From: Siphonodentalium dalli
Taxonomy: Eukaryota > Mollusca > Scaphopoda > Gadilida > Siphonodentaliidae
Assembly: GCA_032622095.1 (NCBI GenBank)
Contig: CP136066.1
Span: 104,987,319 to 105,051,318, forward strand
Direction of reading: 5' to 3'
DNA: 64,000 nt
Below are positions 24,689 to 38,647 of the stretch, in pieces; position 1 is the stretch's first letter, and each line of letters opens with the position of its first letter. A program made the position numbers and the translations under genes. The notes under the pieces were generated by a model. That model saw only the letters and a program-made list of their open reading frames with translations, made no database searches and was not told where the DNA came from.

Positions 24689-26673
24689 GCTGTTGTATCT
24701 TGATGATATGGGGACCCTCTGATCGGATTGAGTACCTTTAAAAATCAGCAAACTCAAATGCTACACAGCTGGGCTACATGTACCGGTATAATATATTAAT
24801 GTGCGTCCAACCGTGTGATGTACACAGTGTTCTCTAGTCATTAATATGGGCATTTCATATCAGAAATGATGCAATTGGTAACCACAGTGCAACAATAAGT
24901 GATATAATTCAAATATTTTCACTTAGAAATATTTCAATGTTGGCAAAAAGATTGGAAGCAGATACCGTCGGGAACTGTTTTTATGATTTTGCTTGCAATC
25001 TTGCTATACCGTACTACCAATCCACTGTTTTTTATTTGTATTAATATGTTGGAATATGTTAAATAGTAATTGCTAGCAAGAACGAGGTTGATCTAATATT
25101 GGTTCATATTGTTACAATTTATTTACCAATTTGGGGGGGGGGGTGGGTCATAAAATTTGGCCTGAAAAAAAAATAGGGAACTATTTTTGTTTCGACCCTG
25201 TGTCTACAAATTGTGTCACGATATCCTTGCTCCGAACTGACCGTAATTGTTTACCACCCTACACCCGATACACCGGAACCGCCTCAACCAAAATCATACT
25301 CGTTGATTGCATACACAGCTGGTGGCTACCGTCTTTGGTGGATTTTCGTAAAGCTTATATGTCGCGGGACATAACTCTAATACGATATCGGACATATCGG
25401 AACAATTAAAACAAAAGTGGCGGGAATAATTAAAACAAATGTTATATCCATTATTTAATTACTCGATAGCACTTTCTTAATCGTATGAATTTATCATTGG
25501 TCGACAACTGTATACTATCACTTATTTTGTTTGTCTTTAAATTTTATGAACGAAATAATCCACTGAAATAGCATGTAATTTTAGCACACCAAGCGCTGGA
25601 GTTGACGACGTTATACTAATCGCCTCTTCGCCGTTGTTACTGTTAAGATCATACTTTTAGGGATCATTTCTATAGTATGCATCGACGATACGTCAGGTAA
25701 TACTGACTGGATCGTAAACCACGATGACGAGTCGTAGCGTGCTCTTCTGAGCGCGAAGCGGACTTGGATCTCTGACTTCGGTTGGAGATCTTAAGTCATT
25801 GATGACCGTTCCTCTTCTCTTTAGCGGGAGATGGAGGAAGAGCACGCATTCTGAGTGGTTTTTTAAACAAACAAAAATTAATTTTAACATCCTTTTACAG
25901 TTAGAAATTCAAAGATAAGCATGCTTCACATAATTTTTCATATCAGGGCTTTCTCGCGTAAACAACTTCTCTCACAAAAAGGGAATATCACACGATTCTT
26001 TAAAACTTCGATGAATGTATCCTTGACTTCAAATCAAAATGGGGAAATTCCGTGACTCTCTTCTTATCGTAATGTAATCGTTGATAAATATGCTGATTGG
26101 AAAAAAATTGCATCATAAATTTTTCCGACCTCCCAACACCTCCCTGTGTCGGATTTGTTCTGCACCCCTCCCCTTGCATCTATTTGTAATAATTTTGTTT
26201 ATCTTGTCTTGGGACATTACAACCAGATTCCTTTTATAACGTCATTAACGACGTCAACTGTAACAGAAAATGCCTTCGCTAAATTATGGGGCATAATATA
26301 TAGTCAGCATAAATCGCAAAATTGTTCCATTAAATAAAACAATATCGACCAAAATTTCAGTTTACTAAAAGCTAATATTTTCAAAGTGTGCAATAAAGAC
26401 AGTTGTGCCAACATGTTAACGCTGTTGGGCTATTTTGTCGTGTCGCGAGGTAAAACTCGAACATACGGTTCTGGTTTTACCATCGTGTCACAATAAACTG
26501 GTGGAGGTTCACCCATCTGGTGTCGTTATTTATATGTACCATACATGTATGTAATTAGCTAAAGCATGCCTCGTGGGGTACGTCTAGACGCTGGCAAATT
26601 TATCCGGCAGTATTGCAGGTAATTCATCGTAGAAGGCTGTGGTGTGCTAGGAGATAAACGACAGACAATTTAA
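24268..26673 (+). repeat. Array monomer 8 (2406 bp)
   Basis: Shares AACCAGATTCC (near 26221) with monomer 7 and has a longer G run after CAATTTG. Confidence 0.9.
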
Positions 26674-27061
26674 AGGTATTCAATGAGATTAAACACCCCT
26701 AAACTACTATTTCTTTGGCTTCGGGATTAAATAATATTTGATTCGAGTCGAGGAACCTACCCATCAAAGCTCAGAGTGATCAGATATCGATTTTGGAAAT
26801 CTGTTATTTCAACTGCTTGTGGCCCAGAAACACGTCGTCAAAATGATGGTCTCGGTCAATATTGCGGATGAAGATGGATAACTCTAAAAACAAGTGGTAA
26901 TACAGTAAATTTCGTGAATACTTAAGTGATAATACGGCCATATTTTGTTGAACAAAATGTTGATAAATAACACTTTTTGGGAAATTTGATACCATAGTTG
27001 AGTGGTTAGCATTATTTTTTGGCAATAAATCGATTCTGATAACTAAAGCGTATTTTGAAGA

Positions 27062-27097
<36 letters not shown>

Positions 27098-29083
27098 GCT
27101 GTTGTATCTTGATGATATGGGGACCCTCTGATCGGATTGAGTACCTTTAAAAATCAGCAAACTCAAATGCTACACAGCTGGGCTACATGTACCGGTATAA
27201 TATATTAATGTGCGTCCAACCGTGTGATGTACACAGTGTTCTCTAGTCATTAATATGGGCATTTCATATCAGAAATGATGCAATTGGTAACCACAGTGCA
27301 ACAATAAGTGATATAATTCAAATATTTTCACTTAGAAATATTTCAATGTTGGCAAAAAGATTGGAAGCAGATACCGTCGGGAACTGTTTTTATGATTTTG
27401 CTTGCAATCTTGCTATACCGTACTACCAATCCACTGTTTTTTATTTGTATTAATATGTTGGAATATGTTAAATAGTAATTGCTAGCAAGAACGAGGTTGA
27501 TCTAATATTGGTTCATATTGTTACAATTTATTTACCAATTTGGGGGGGGGGGGTGGGTCATAAAATTTGGCCTGAAAAAAAAATAGGGAACTATTTTTGT
27601 TTCGACCCTGTGTCTACAAATTGTGTCACGATATCCTTGCTCCGAACTGACCGTAATTGTTTACCACCCTACACCCGATACACCGGAACCGCCTCAACCA
27701 AAATCATACTCGTTGATTGCATACACAGCTGGTGGCTACCGTCTTTGGTGGATTTTCGTAAAGCTTATATGTCGCGGGACATAACTCTAATACGATATCG
27801 GACATATCGGAACAATTAAAACAAAAGTGGCGGGAATAATTAAAACAAATGTTATATCCATTATTTAATTACTCGATAGCACTTTCTTAATCGTATGAAT
27901 TTATCATTGGTCGACAACTGTATACTATCACTTATTTTGTTTGTCTTTAAATTTTATGAACGAAATAATCCACTGAAATAGCATGTAATTTTAGCACACC
28001 AAGCGCTGGAGTTGACGACGTTATACTAATCGCCTCTTCGCCGTTGTTACTGTTAAGATCATACTTTTAGGGATCATTTCTATAGTATGCATCGACGATA
28101 CGTCAGGTAATACTGACTGGATCGTAAACCACGATGACGAGTCGTAGCGTGCTCTTCTGAGCGCGAAGCGGACTTGGATCTCTGACTTCGGTTGGAGATC
28201 TTAAGTCATTGATGACCGTTCCTCTTCTCTTTAGCGGGAGATGGAGGAAGAGCACGCATTCTGAGTGGTTTTTTAAACAAACAAAAATTAATTTTAACAT
28301 CCTTTTACAGTTAGAAATTCAAAGATAAGCATGCTTCACATAATTTTTCATATCAGGGCTTTCTCGCGTAAACAACTTCTCTCACAAAAAGGGAATATCA
28401 CACGATTCTTTAAAACTTCGATGAATGTATCCTTGACTTCAAATCAAAATGGGGAAATTCCGTGACTCTCTTCTTATCGTAATGTAATCGTTGATAAATA
28501 TGCTGATTGGAAAAAAATTGCATCATAAATTTTTCCGACCTCCCAACACCTCCCTGTGTCGGATTTGTTCTGCACCCCTCCCCTTGCATCTATTTGTAAT
28601 AATTTTGTTTATCTTGTCTTGGGACATTACAACCCGATTCCTTTTATAACGTCATTAACGACGTCAACTGTAACAGAAAATGCCTTCGCTAAATTATGGG
28701 GCATAATATATAGTCAGCATAAATCGCAAAATTGTTCCATTAAATAAAACAATATCGACCAAAATTTCAGTTTACTAAAAGCTAATATTTTCAAAGTGTG
28801 CAATAAAGACAGTTGTGCCAACATGTTAACGCTGTTGGGCTATTTTGTCGTGTCGCGAGGTAAAACTCGAACATACGGTTCTGGTTTTACCATCGTGTCA
28901 CAATAAACTGGTGGAGGTTCACCCATCTGGTGTCGTTATTTATATGTACCATACATGTATGTAATTAGCTAAAGCATGCCTCGTGGGGTACGTCTAGACG
29001 CTGGCAAATTTATCCGGCAGTATTGCAGGTAATTCATCGTAGAAGGCTGTGGTGTGCTAGGAGATAAACGACAGACAATTTAA
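26674..29083 (+). repeat. Array monomer 9 (2410 bp)
   Basis: Consensus-like. Its G run (near 27542) is among the longest, which shifts the open frame upstream of it and argues against coding. Confidence 0.9.
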
Positions 29084-29471
29084 AGGTATTCAATGAGATT
29101 AAACACCCCTAAACTACTATTTCTTTGGCTTCGGGATTAAATAATATTTGATTCGAGTCGAGGAACCTACCCATCAAAGCTCAGAGTGATCAGATATCGA
29201 TTTTGGAAATCTGTTATTTCAACTACTTGTGGCCCAGAAACACGTCGTCAAAATGATGGTCTCGGTCAATATTGCGGATGAAGATGGATAACTCTAAAAA
29301 CAAGTGGTAATACAGTAAATTTCGTGAATACTTAAGTGATAATACGGCCATATTTTGTTGAACAAAATGTTGATAAATAACACTTTTTGGGAAATTTGAT
29401 ACCATAGTTGAGTGGTTAGCATTATTTTTTGGCAATAAATCGATTCTGATAACTAAAGCGTATTTTGAAGA

Positions 29472-29504
<33 letters not shown>

Positions 29505-31460
29505 GCTGTTGTATCTTGATGATATGGGGACCCTCTGATCGGATTGAGTACCTTTAAAAATCAGCAAACTCAAATGCTACACAGCTGGGCTACATGTACC
29601 GGTATAATATATTAATGTGCGTCCAACCGTGTGATGTACACAGTGTTCTCTAGTCATTAATATGGGCATTTCATATCAGAAATGATGCAATTGGTAACCA
29701 CAGTGCAACAATAAGTGATATAATTCAAATATTTTCACTTAGAAATATTTCAATGTTGGCAAAAAGATTGGAAGCAGATACCGTCGGGAACTGTTTTTAT
29801 GATTTTGCTTGCAATCTTGCTATACCGTACTACCAATCCACTGTTTTTTATTTGTATTAATATGTTGGAATATGTTAAATAGTAATTGCTAGCAAGAACG
29901 AGGTTGATCTAATATTGGTTCATATTGTTACAATTTATTTACCAATTTGGGGGGGGGGGGTGGGTCATAAAATTTGGCCTGAAAAAAAAATAGGGAACTA
30001 TTTTTGTTTCGACCCTGTGTCTACAAATTGTGTCACGATATCCTTGCTCCGAACTGACCGTAATTGTTTACCACCCTACACCCGATACACCGGAACCGCC
30101 TCAACCAAAATCATACTCGTTGATTGCATACACAGCTGGTGGCTACCGTCTTTGGTGGATTTTCGTAAAGCTTATATGTCGCGGGACATAACTCTAATAC
30201 GATATCGGACATATCGGAACAATTAAAACAAAAGTGGCGGGAATAATTAAAACAAATGTTATATCCATTATTTAATTACTCGATAGCACTTTCTTAATCG
30301 TATGAATTTATCATTGGTCGACAACTGTATACTATCACTTATTTTGTTTGTCTTTAAATTTTATGAACGAAATAATCCACTGAAATAGCATGTAATTTTA
30401 GCACACCAAGCGCTGGAGTTGACGACGTTATACTAATCGCCTCTTCGCCGTTGTTACTGTTAAGATCATACTTTTAGGGATCATTTCTATAGTATGCATC
30501 GACGATACGTCAGGTAATACTGACTGGATCGTAAACCACGATGACGAGTCGTAGCGTGCTCTTCTGAGCGCGAAGCGGACTTGGATCTCTGACTTCGGTT
30601 GGAGATCTTAAGTCATTGATGACCGTTCCTCTTCTCTTTAGCGGGAGATGGAGGAAGAGCACGCATTCTGAGTGGTTTTTTAAACAAACAAAAATTAATT
30701 TTAACATCCTTTTACAGTTAGAAATTCAAAGATAAGCATGCTTCACATAATTTTTCATATCAGGGCTTTCTCGCGTAAACAACTTCTCTCACAAAAAGGG
30801 AATATCACACGATTCTTTAAAACTTCGATGGAAATTCCGTGACTCTCTTCTTATCGTAATGTAATCGTTGATAAATATGCTGATTGGAAAAAAATTGCAT
30901 CATAAATTTTTCCGACCTCCCAACACCTCCCTGTGTCGGATTTGTTCTGCACCCCTCCCCTTGCATCTATTTGTAATAATTTTGTTTATCTTGTCTTGGG
31001 ACATTACAACCCGATTCCTTTTATAACGTCATTAACGACGTCAACTGTAACAGAAAATGCCTTCGCTAAATTATGGGGCATAATATATAGTCAGCATAAA
31101 TCGCAAAATTGTTCCATTAAATAAAACAATATCGACCAAAATTTCAGTTTACTAAAAGCTAATATTTTCAAAGTGTGCAATAAAGACAGTTGTGCCAACA
31201 TGTTAACGCTGTTGGGCTATTTTGTCGTGTCGCGAGGTAAAACTCGAACATACGGTTCTGGTTTTACCATCGTGTCACAATAAACTGGTGGAGGTTCACC
31301 CATCTGGTGTCGTTATTTATATGTACCATACATGTATGTAATTAGCTAAAGCATGCCTCGTGGGGTACGTCTAGACGCTGGCAAATTTATCCGGCAGTAT
31401 TGCAGGTAATTCATCGTAGAAGGCTGTGGTGTGCTAGGAGATAAACGACAGACAATTTAA
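29084..31460 (+). repeat. Array monomer 10 (2377 bp)
   Basis: Private 30-bp deletion near 30830 (CTTCGATGGAAATTCC) and CAACTACTTGTGG near 29220. Confidence 0.9.
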
Positions 31461-33857
31461 AGGTATTCAATGAGATTAAACACCCCTAAACTACTATTTC
31501 TTTGGCTTCGGGATTAAATAATATTTGATTCGAGTCGAGGAACCTACCCATCAAAGCTCAGAGTGATCAGATATCGATTTTGGAATCTGTTATTTCAACT
31601 GCTTGTGGCCCAGAAACACGTCGTCAAAATGATGGTCTCGGTCAATATTGCGGATGAAGATGGATAACTCTTAAAAACAAGTGGTAATACTGCCAAATTT
31701 CGTGAATACTTAAGTGATAATACGGCCATATTTTGTTGAACAAAATGTTGATAAATAACACTTTTTGGGAAATTTGATACCATAGTTGAGTGGTTAGCAT
31801 TATTTTTTGGCAATAAATCGATTCTGATAACTAAAGCGTATTTTGAAGAATTGTTGTTGTTGTTGTTGTTGTTGTTGCTGTTGTATCTTGATGATATGGG
31901 GACCCTCTGATCGGATTGAGTACCTTTAAAAATCAGCAAACTCAAATGCTACACAGCTGGGCTACATGTACCGGTATAATATATTAATGTGCGTCCAACC
32001 GTGTGATGTACACAGTGTTCTCTAGTCATTAATATGGGCATTTCATATCAGAAATGATGCAATTGGTAACCACAGTGCAACAATAAGTGATATAATTCAA
32101 ATATTTTCACTTAGAAATATTTCAATGTTGGCAAAAAGATTGGAAGCAGATACCGTCGGGAACTGTTTTTATGATTTTGCTTGCAATCTTGCTATACCGT
32201 ACTACCAATCCACTGTTTTTTATTTGTATTAATATGTTGGAATATGTTAAATAGTAATTGCTAGCAAGAACGAGGTTGATCTAATATTGGTTCATATTGT
32301 TACAATTTATTTACCAATTTGGGGGGGTGGGTCATAAAATTTGGCCTGAAAAAAAAATAGGGAACTATTTTTGTTTCGAACCTGTGTCTACAAATTGTGT
32401 CACGATATCCTTGCTCCGAACTGACCGTAATTGTTTACCACCCTACACCCGATACACCGGAACCGCCTCAACCAAAATCATACTCGTTGATTGCATACAC
32501 AGCTGGTGGCTACCGTCTTTGGTGGATTTTCGTAAAGCTTATATATCGCGGGACATAACTCTAATACGATATCGGACATATCGGAACAATTAAAACAAAA
32601 GTGGCGGGAATAATTAAAACAAATGTTATATCCATTATTTAATTACTCGATAGCACTTTCTTAATCGTATGAATTTATCATTGGTCGACAACTGTATACT
32701 ATCACTTATTTTGTTTGTCTTTAAATTTTAGGAACGAAATAATCCACTGAAATAGCATGTAATTTTAGCACACCAAGCGCTGGAGTTGACGACGTTATAC
32801 TAATCGCCTCTTCGCCGTTGTTACTGTTAAGATCATACTTTTAGGGATCATTTCTATAGTATGCATCGACGATACGTCAGGTAATACTGACTGGATCGTA
32901 AACCACGATGACGAGTCGTAGCGTGCTCTTCTGAGCGCGAAGCGGACTTGGATCTCTGACTTCGGTTGGAGATCTTAAGTCATTGATGACCGTTCCTCTT
33001 CTCTTTAGCGGGAGATGGAGGAAGAGCACGCATTCTGAGTGGTTTTTTAAACAAACAAAAATTAATTTTAACATCCTTTTACAGTTAGAAATTCAAAGAT
33101 AAGCATGCTTCACATAATTTTTCATATCAGGGCTTTCTCGCGTAAACAACTTCTCTCACAAAAAGGGAATATCACACGATTCTTTAAAACTTCGATGAAT
33201 GTATCCTTGACTTCAAATCAAAATGGGGAAATTCCGTGACTCTCTTCTTATCGTAATGTAATCGTTGATAAATATGCTGATTGGAAAAAAATTGCATCAT
33301 AAATTTTTCCGACCTCCCAACACCTCCCTGTGTCGGATTTGTTCTGCACCCCTCCCCTTGCATCTATTTGTAATAATTTTGTTTATCTTGTCTTGGGACA
33401 TTACAACCCGATTCCTTTTATAACGTCATTAACGACGTCAACTGTAACAGAAAATGCCTTCGCTAAATTATGGGGCATAATATATAGTCAGCATAAATCG
33501 CAAAATTGTTCCATTAAATAAAACAATATCGACCAAAATTTCAGTTTACTAAAAGCTAATATTTTCAAAGTGTGCAATAAAGACAGTTGTGCCAACATGT
33601 TAACGCTGTTGGGCTATTTTGTCGTGTCGCGAGGTAAAACTCGAACATACGGTTCTGGTTTTACCATCGTGTCACAATAAACTGGTGGAGGTTCACCCAT
33701 CTGGTGTCGTTATTTATATGTACCATACATGTATGTAATTAGCTAAAGCATGCCTCGTGGGGTACGTCTAGACGCTGGCAAATTTATCCGGCAGTATTGC
33801 AGGTAATTCATCGTAGAAGGCTGTGGTGTGCTAGGAGATAAACGACAGACAATTTAA
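31461..33857 (+). repeat. Array monomer 11 (2397 bp)
   Basis: A MITE subtype with TTTTGGAATCTG, CTCTTAAAAAC and TACTGCCAAATT, together with TTTCGAACCTG and TTTTAGGAACG in the spacer. The same set occurs in monomers 12 and 16. Confidence 0.9.
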
Positions 33858-36254
33858 AGGTATTCAATGAGATTAAACACCCCTAAACTACTATTTCTTT
33901 GGCTTCGGGATTAAATAATATTTGATTCGAGTCGAGGAACCTACCCATCAAAGCTCAGAGTGATCAGATATCGATTTTGGAATCTGTTATTTCAACTGCT
34001 TGTGGCCCAGAAACACGTCGTCAAAATGATGGTCTCGGTCAATATTGCGGATGAAGATGGATAACTCTTAAAAACAAGTGGTAATACTGCCAAATTTCGT
34101 GAATACTTAAGTGATAATACGGCCATATTTTGTTGAACAAAATGTTGATAAATAACACTTTTTGGGAAATTTGATACCATAGTTGAGTGGTTAGCATTAT
34201 TTTTTGGCAATAAATCGATTCTGATAACTAAAGCGTATTTTGAAGAATTGTTGTTGTTGTTGTTGTTGTTGTTGCTGTTGTATCTTGATGATATGGGGAC
34301 CCTCTGATCGGATTGAGTACCTTTAAAAATCAGCAAACTCAAATGCTACACAGCTGGGCTACATGTACCGGTATAATATATTAATGTGCGTCCAACCGTG
34401 TGATGTACACAGTGTTCTCTAGTCATTAATATGGGCATTTCATATCAGAAATGATGCAATTGGTAACCACAGTGCAACAATAAGTGATATAATTCAAATA
34501 TTTTCACTTAGAAATATTTCAATGTTGGCAAAAAGATTGGAAGCAGATACCGTCGGGAACTGTTTTTATGATTTTGCTTGCAATCTTGCTATACCGTACT
34601 ACCAATCCACTGTTTTTTATTTGTATTAATATGTTGGAATATGTTAAATAGTAATTGCTAGCAAGAACGAGGTTGATCTAATATTGGTTCATATTGTTAC
34701 AATTTATTTACCAATTTGGGGGGGTGGGTCATAAAATTTGGCCTGAAAAAAAAATAGGGAACTATTTTTGTTTCGAACCTGTGTCTACAAATTGTGTCAC
34801 GATATCCTTGCTCCGAACTGACCGTAATTGTTTACCACCCTACACCCGATACACCGGAACCGCCTCAACCAAAATCATACTCGTTGATTGCATACACAGC
34901 TGGTGGCTACCGTCTTTGGTGGATTTTCGTAAAGCTTATATATCGCGGGACATAACTCTAATACGATATCGGACATATCGGAACAATTAAAACAAAAGTG
35001 GCGGGAATAATTAAAACAAATGTTATATCCATTATTTAATTACTCGATAGCACTTTCTTAATCGTATGAATTTATCATTGGTCGACAACTGTATACTATC
35101 ACTTATTTTGTTTGTCTTTAAATTTTAGGAACGAAATAATCCACTGAAATAGCATGTAATTTTAGCACACCAAGCGCTGGAGTTGACGACGTTATACTAA
35201 TCGCCTCTTCGCCGTTGTTACTGTTAAGATCATACTTTTAGGGATCATTTCTATAGTATGCATCGACGATACGTCAGGTAATACTGACTGGATCGTAAAC
35301 CACGATGACGAGTCGTAGCGTGCTCTTCTGAGCGCGAAGCGGACTTGGATCTCTGACTTCGGTTGGAGATCTTAAGTCATTGATGACCGTTCCTCTTCTC
35401 TTTAGCGGGAGATGGAGGAAGAGCACGCATTCTGAGTGGTTTTTTAAACAAACAAAAATTAATTTTAACATCCTTTTACAGTTAGAAATTCAAAGATAAG
35501 CATGCTTCACATAATTTTTCATATCAGGGCTTTCTCGCGTAAACAACTTCTCTCACAAAAAGGGAATATCACACGATTCTTTAAAACTTCGATGAATGTA
35601 TCCTTGACTTCAAATCAAAATGGGGAAATTCCGTGACTCTCTTCTTATCGTAATGTAATCGTTGATAAATATGCTGATTGGAAAAAAATTGCATCATAAA
35701 TTTTTCCGACCTCCCAACACCTCCCTGTGTCGGATTTGTTCTGCACCCCTCCCCTTGCATCTATTTGTAATAATTTTGTTTATCTTGTCTTGGGACATTA
35801 CAACCCGATTCCTTTTATAACGTCATTAACGACGTCAACTGTAACAGAAAATGCCTTCGCTAAATTATGGGGCATAATATATAGTCAGCATAAATCGCAA
35901 AATTGTTCCATTAAATAAAACAATATCGACCAAAATTTCAGTTTACTAAAAGCTAATATTTTCAAAGTGTGCAATAAAGACAGTTGTGCCAACATGTTAA
36001 CGCTGTTGGGATATTTTGTCGTGTCGCGAGGTAAAACTCGAACATACGGTTCTGGTTTTACCATCGTGTCACAATAAACTGGTGGAGGTTCACCCATCTG
36101 GTGTCGTTATTTATATGTACCATACATGTATGTAATTAGCTAAAGCATGCCTCGTGGGGTACGTCTAGACGCTGGCAAATTTATCCGGCAGTATTGCAGG
36201 TAATTCATCGTAGAAGGCTGTGGTGTGCTAGGAGATAAACGACAGACAATTTAA
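33858..36254 (+). repeat. Array monomer 12 (2397 bp)
   Basis: Same length and subtype as monomer 11, and nearly identical apart from GGGATATTTTG near 36007, which it shares with monomers 13 and 16. Confidence 0.9.
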
Positions 36255-38647
36255 AGGTATTCAATGAGATTAAACACCCCTAAACTACTATTTCTTTGGC
36301 TTCGGGATTAAATAATATTTGATTCGAGTCGAGGAACCTACCCATCAAAGCTCAGAGTGATCAGATATCGATTTTGGAAATCTGTTATTTCAACTGCTTG
36401 TGGCCCAGAAACACGTCGTCAAAATGATGGTCTCGGTCAATATTGCGGATGAAGATGGATAACTCTAAAAACAAGTGGTAATACAGTAAATTTCGTGAAT
36501 ACTTAAGTGATAATACGGCCATATTTTGTTGAACAAAATGTTGATAAATAACACTTTTTGGGAAATTTGATACCATAGTTGAGTGGTTAGCATTATTTTT
36601 TGGCAATAAATCGATTCTGATAACTAAAGCGTATTTTGAAGAATTGTTGTTGTTGTTGTTGTTGTTGCTGTTGTATCTTGATGATATGGGGACCCTCTGA
36701 TCGGATTGAGTACCTTTAAAAATCAGCAAACTCAAATGCTACACAGCTGGGCTACATGTACCGGTATAATATATTAATGTGCGTCCAACCGTGTGATGTA
36801 CACAGTGTTCTCTAGTCATTAATATGGGCATTTCATATCAGAAATGATGCAATTGGTAACCACAGTGCAACAATAAGTGATATAATTCAAATATTTTCAC
36901 TTAGGAATATTTCAATGTTGGCAAAAAGATTGGAAGCAGATACCGTCGGGAACTGTTTTTATGATTTTGCTTGCAATCTTGCTATACCGTACTACCAATC
37001 CACTGTTTTTTATTTGTATTAATATGTTGGAATATGTTAAATAGTAATTGCTAGCAAGAACGAGGTTGATCTAATATTGGTTCATATTGTTACAATTTAT
37101 TTACCAATTTGGGGGGGTGGGTCATAAAATTTGGCCTGAAAATAAAATAGGGAACTATTTTTGTTTCGACCCTGTGTCTACAAATTGTGTCACGATATCC
37201 TTGCTCCGAACTGACCGTAATTGTTTACCACCCTACACCCGATACACCGGAACCGCCTCAACCAAAATCATACTCGTTGATTGCATACACAGCTGGTGGC
37301 TACCGTCTTTGGTGGATTTTCGTAAAGCTTATATATCGCGGGACATAACTCTAATACGATATCGGACATATCGGAACAATTAAAACAAAAGTGGCGGGAA
37401 TAATTAAAACAAATGTTATATCCATTATTTAATTACTCGATAGCACTTTCTTAATCGTATGAATTTATCATTGGTCGACAACTGTATACTATCACTTATT
37501 TTGTTTGTCTTTAAATTTTAGGAACGAAATAATCCACTGAAATAGCATGTAATTTTAGCACACCAAGCGCTGGAGTTGACGACGTTATACTAATCGCCTC
37601 TTCGCCGTTGTTACTGTTAAGATCATACTTTTAGGGATCATTTCTATAGTATGCATCGACGATACGTCAGGTAATACTGACTGGATCGTAAACCACGATG
37701 ACGAGTCGTAGCGTGCTCTTCTGAGCGCGAAGCGGACTTGGATCTCTGACTTCGGTTGGAGATCTTAAGTCATTGATGACCGTTCCTCTTCTCTTTAGCG
37801 GGAGATGGAGGAAGAGCACGCATTCTGAGTGGTTTTTTAAACAAACAAAAATTAATTTTAACATCCTTTTACAGTTAGAAATTCAAAGATAAGCATGCTT
37901 CACATAATTTTTCATATCAGGGCTTTCTCGCGTAAACAACTTCTCTCACAAAAAGGGAATATCACACGATTCTTTAAAACTTCGATGAATGTATCCTTGA
38001 CTTCAAATCAAAATGGGGAAATTCCGTGACTCTCTTCTTATCGTAATGTAATCGTTGATAAATATGCTGATTGGAAAAAAATTGCATCATAAATTTTTCC
38101 GACCTCCCAACACCTCCCTGTGTCGGATTTGTTCTGCACCCCTCCCCTTGCATCTATTTGTAATAATTTTGTTTATCTTGTCTTGGGACATTACAACCCG
38201 ATTCCTTTTATAACGTCATTAACGACGTCAACTGTAACAGAAAATGCCTTCGCTAAATTATGGGGCATAATATATAGTCAGCATAAATCGCAAAATTGTT
38301 CCATTAAATAAAACAATATCGACCAAAATTTCAGTTTACTAAAAGCTAATATTTTCAAAGTGTGCAATAAAGACAGTTGTGCCAACATGTTAACGCTGTT
38401 GGGATATTTTGTCGTGTCGCGAGGTAAAACTCGAACATACGGTTCTGGTTTTACCATCGTGTCACAATAAACTGGTGGAGGTTCACCCATCTGGTGTCGT
38501 TATTTATATGTACCATACATGTATGTAATTAGCTAAAGCATGCCTCGTGGGGTACGTCTAGACGCTGGCAAATTTATCCGGCAGTATTGCAGGTAATTCA
38601 TCGTAGAAGGCTGTGGTGTGCTAGGAGATAAACGACAAACAATTTAA
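36255..38647 (+). repeat. Array monomer 13 (2393 bp)
   Basis: Private GAAAATAAAATAG near 37138 and CTTAGGAATATT near 36900. Carries TTTTAGGAACG and GGGATATTTTG. Confidence 0.9.
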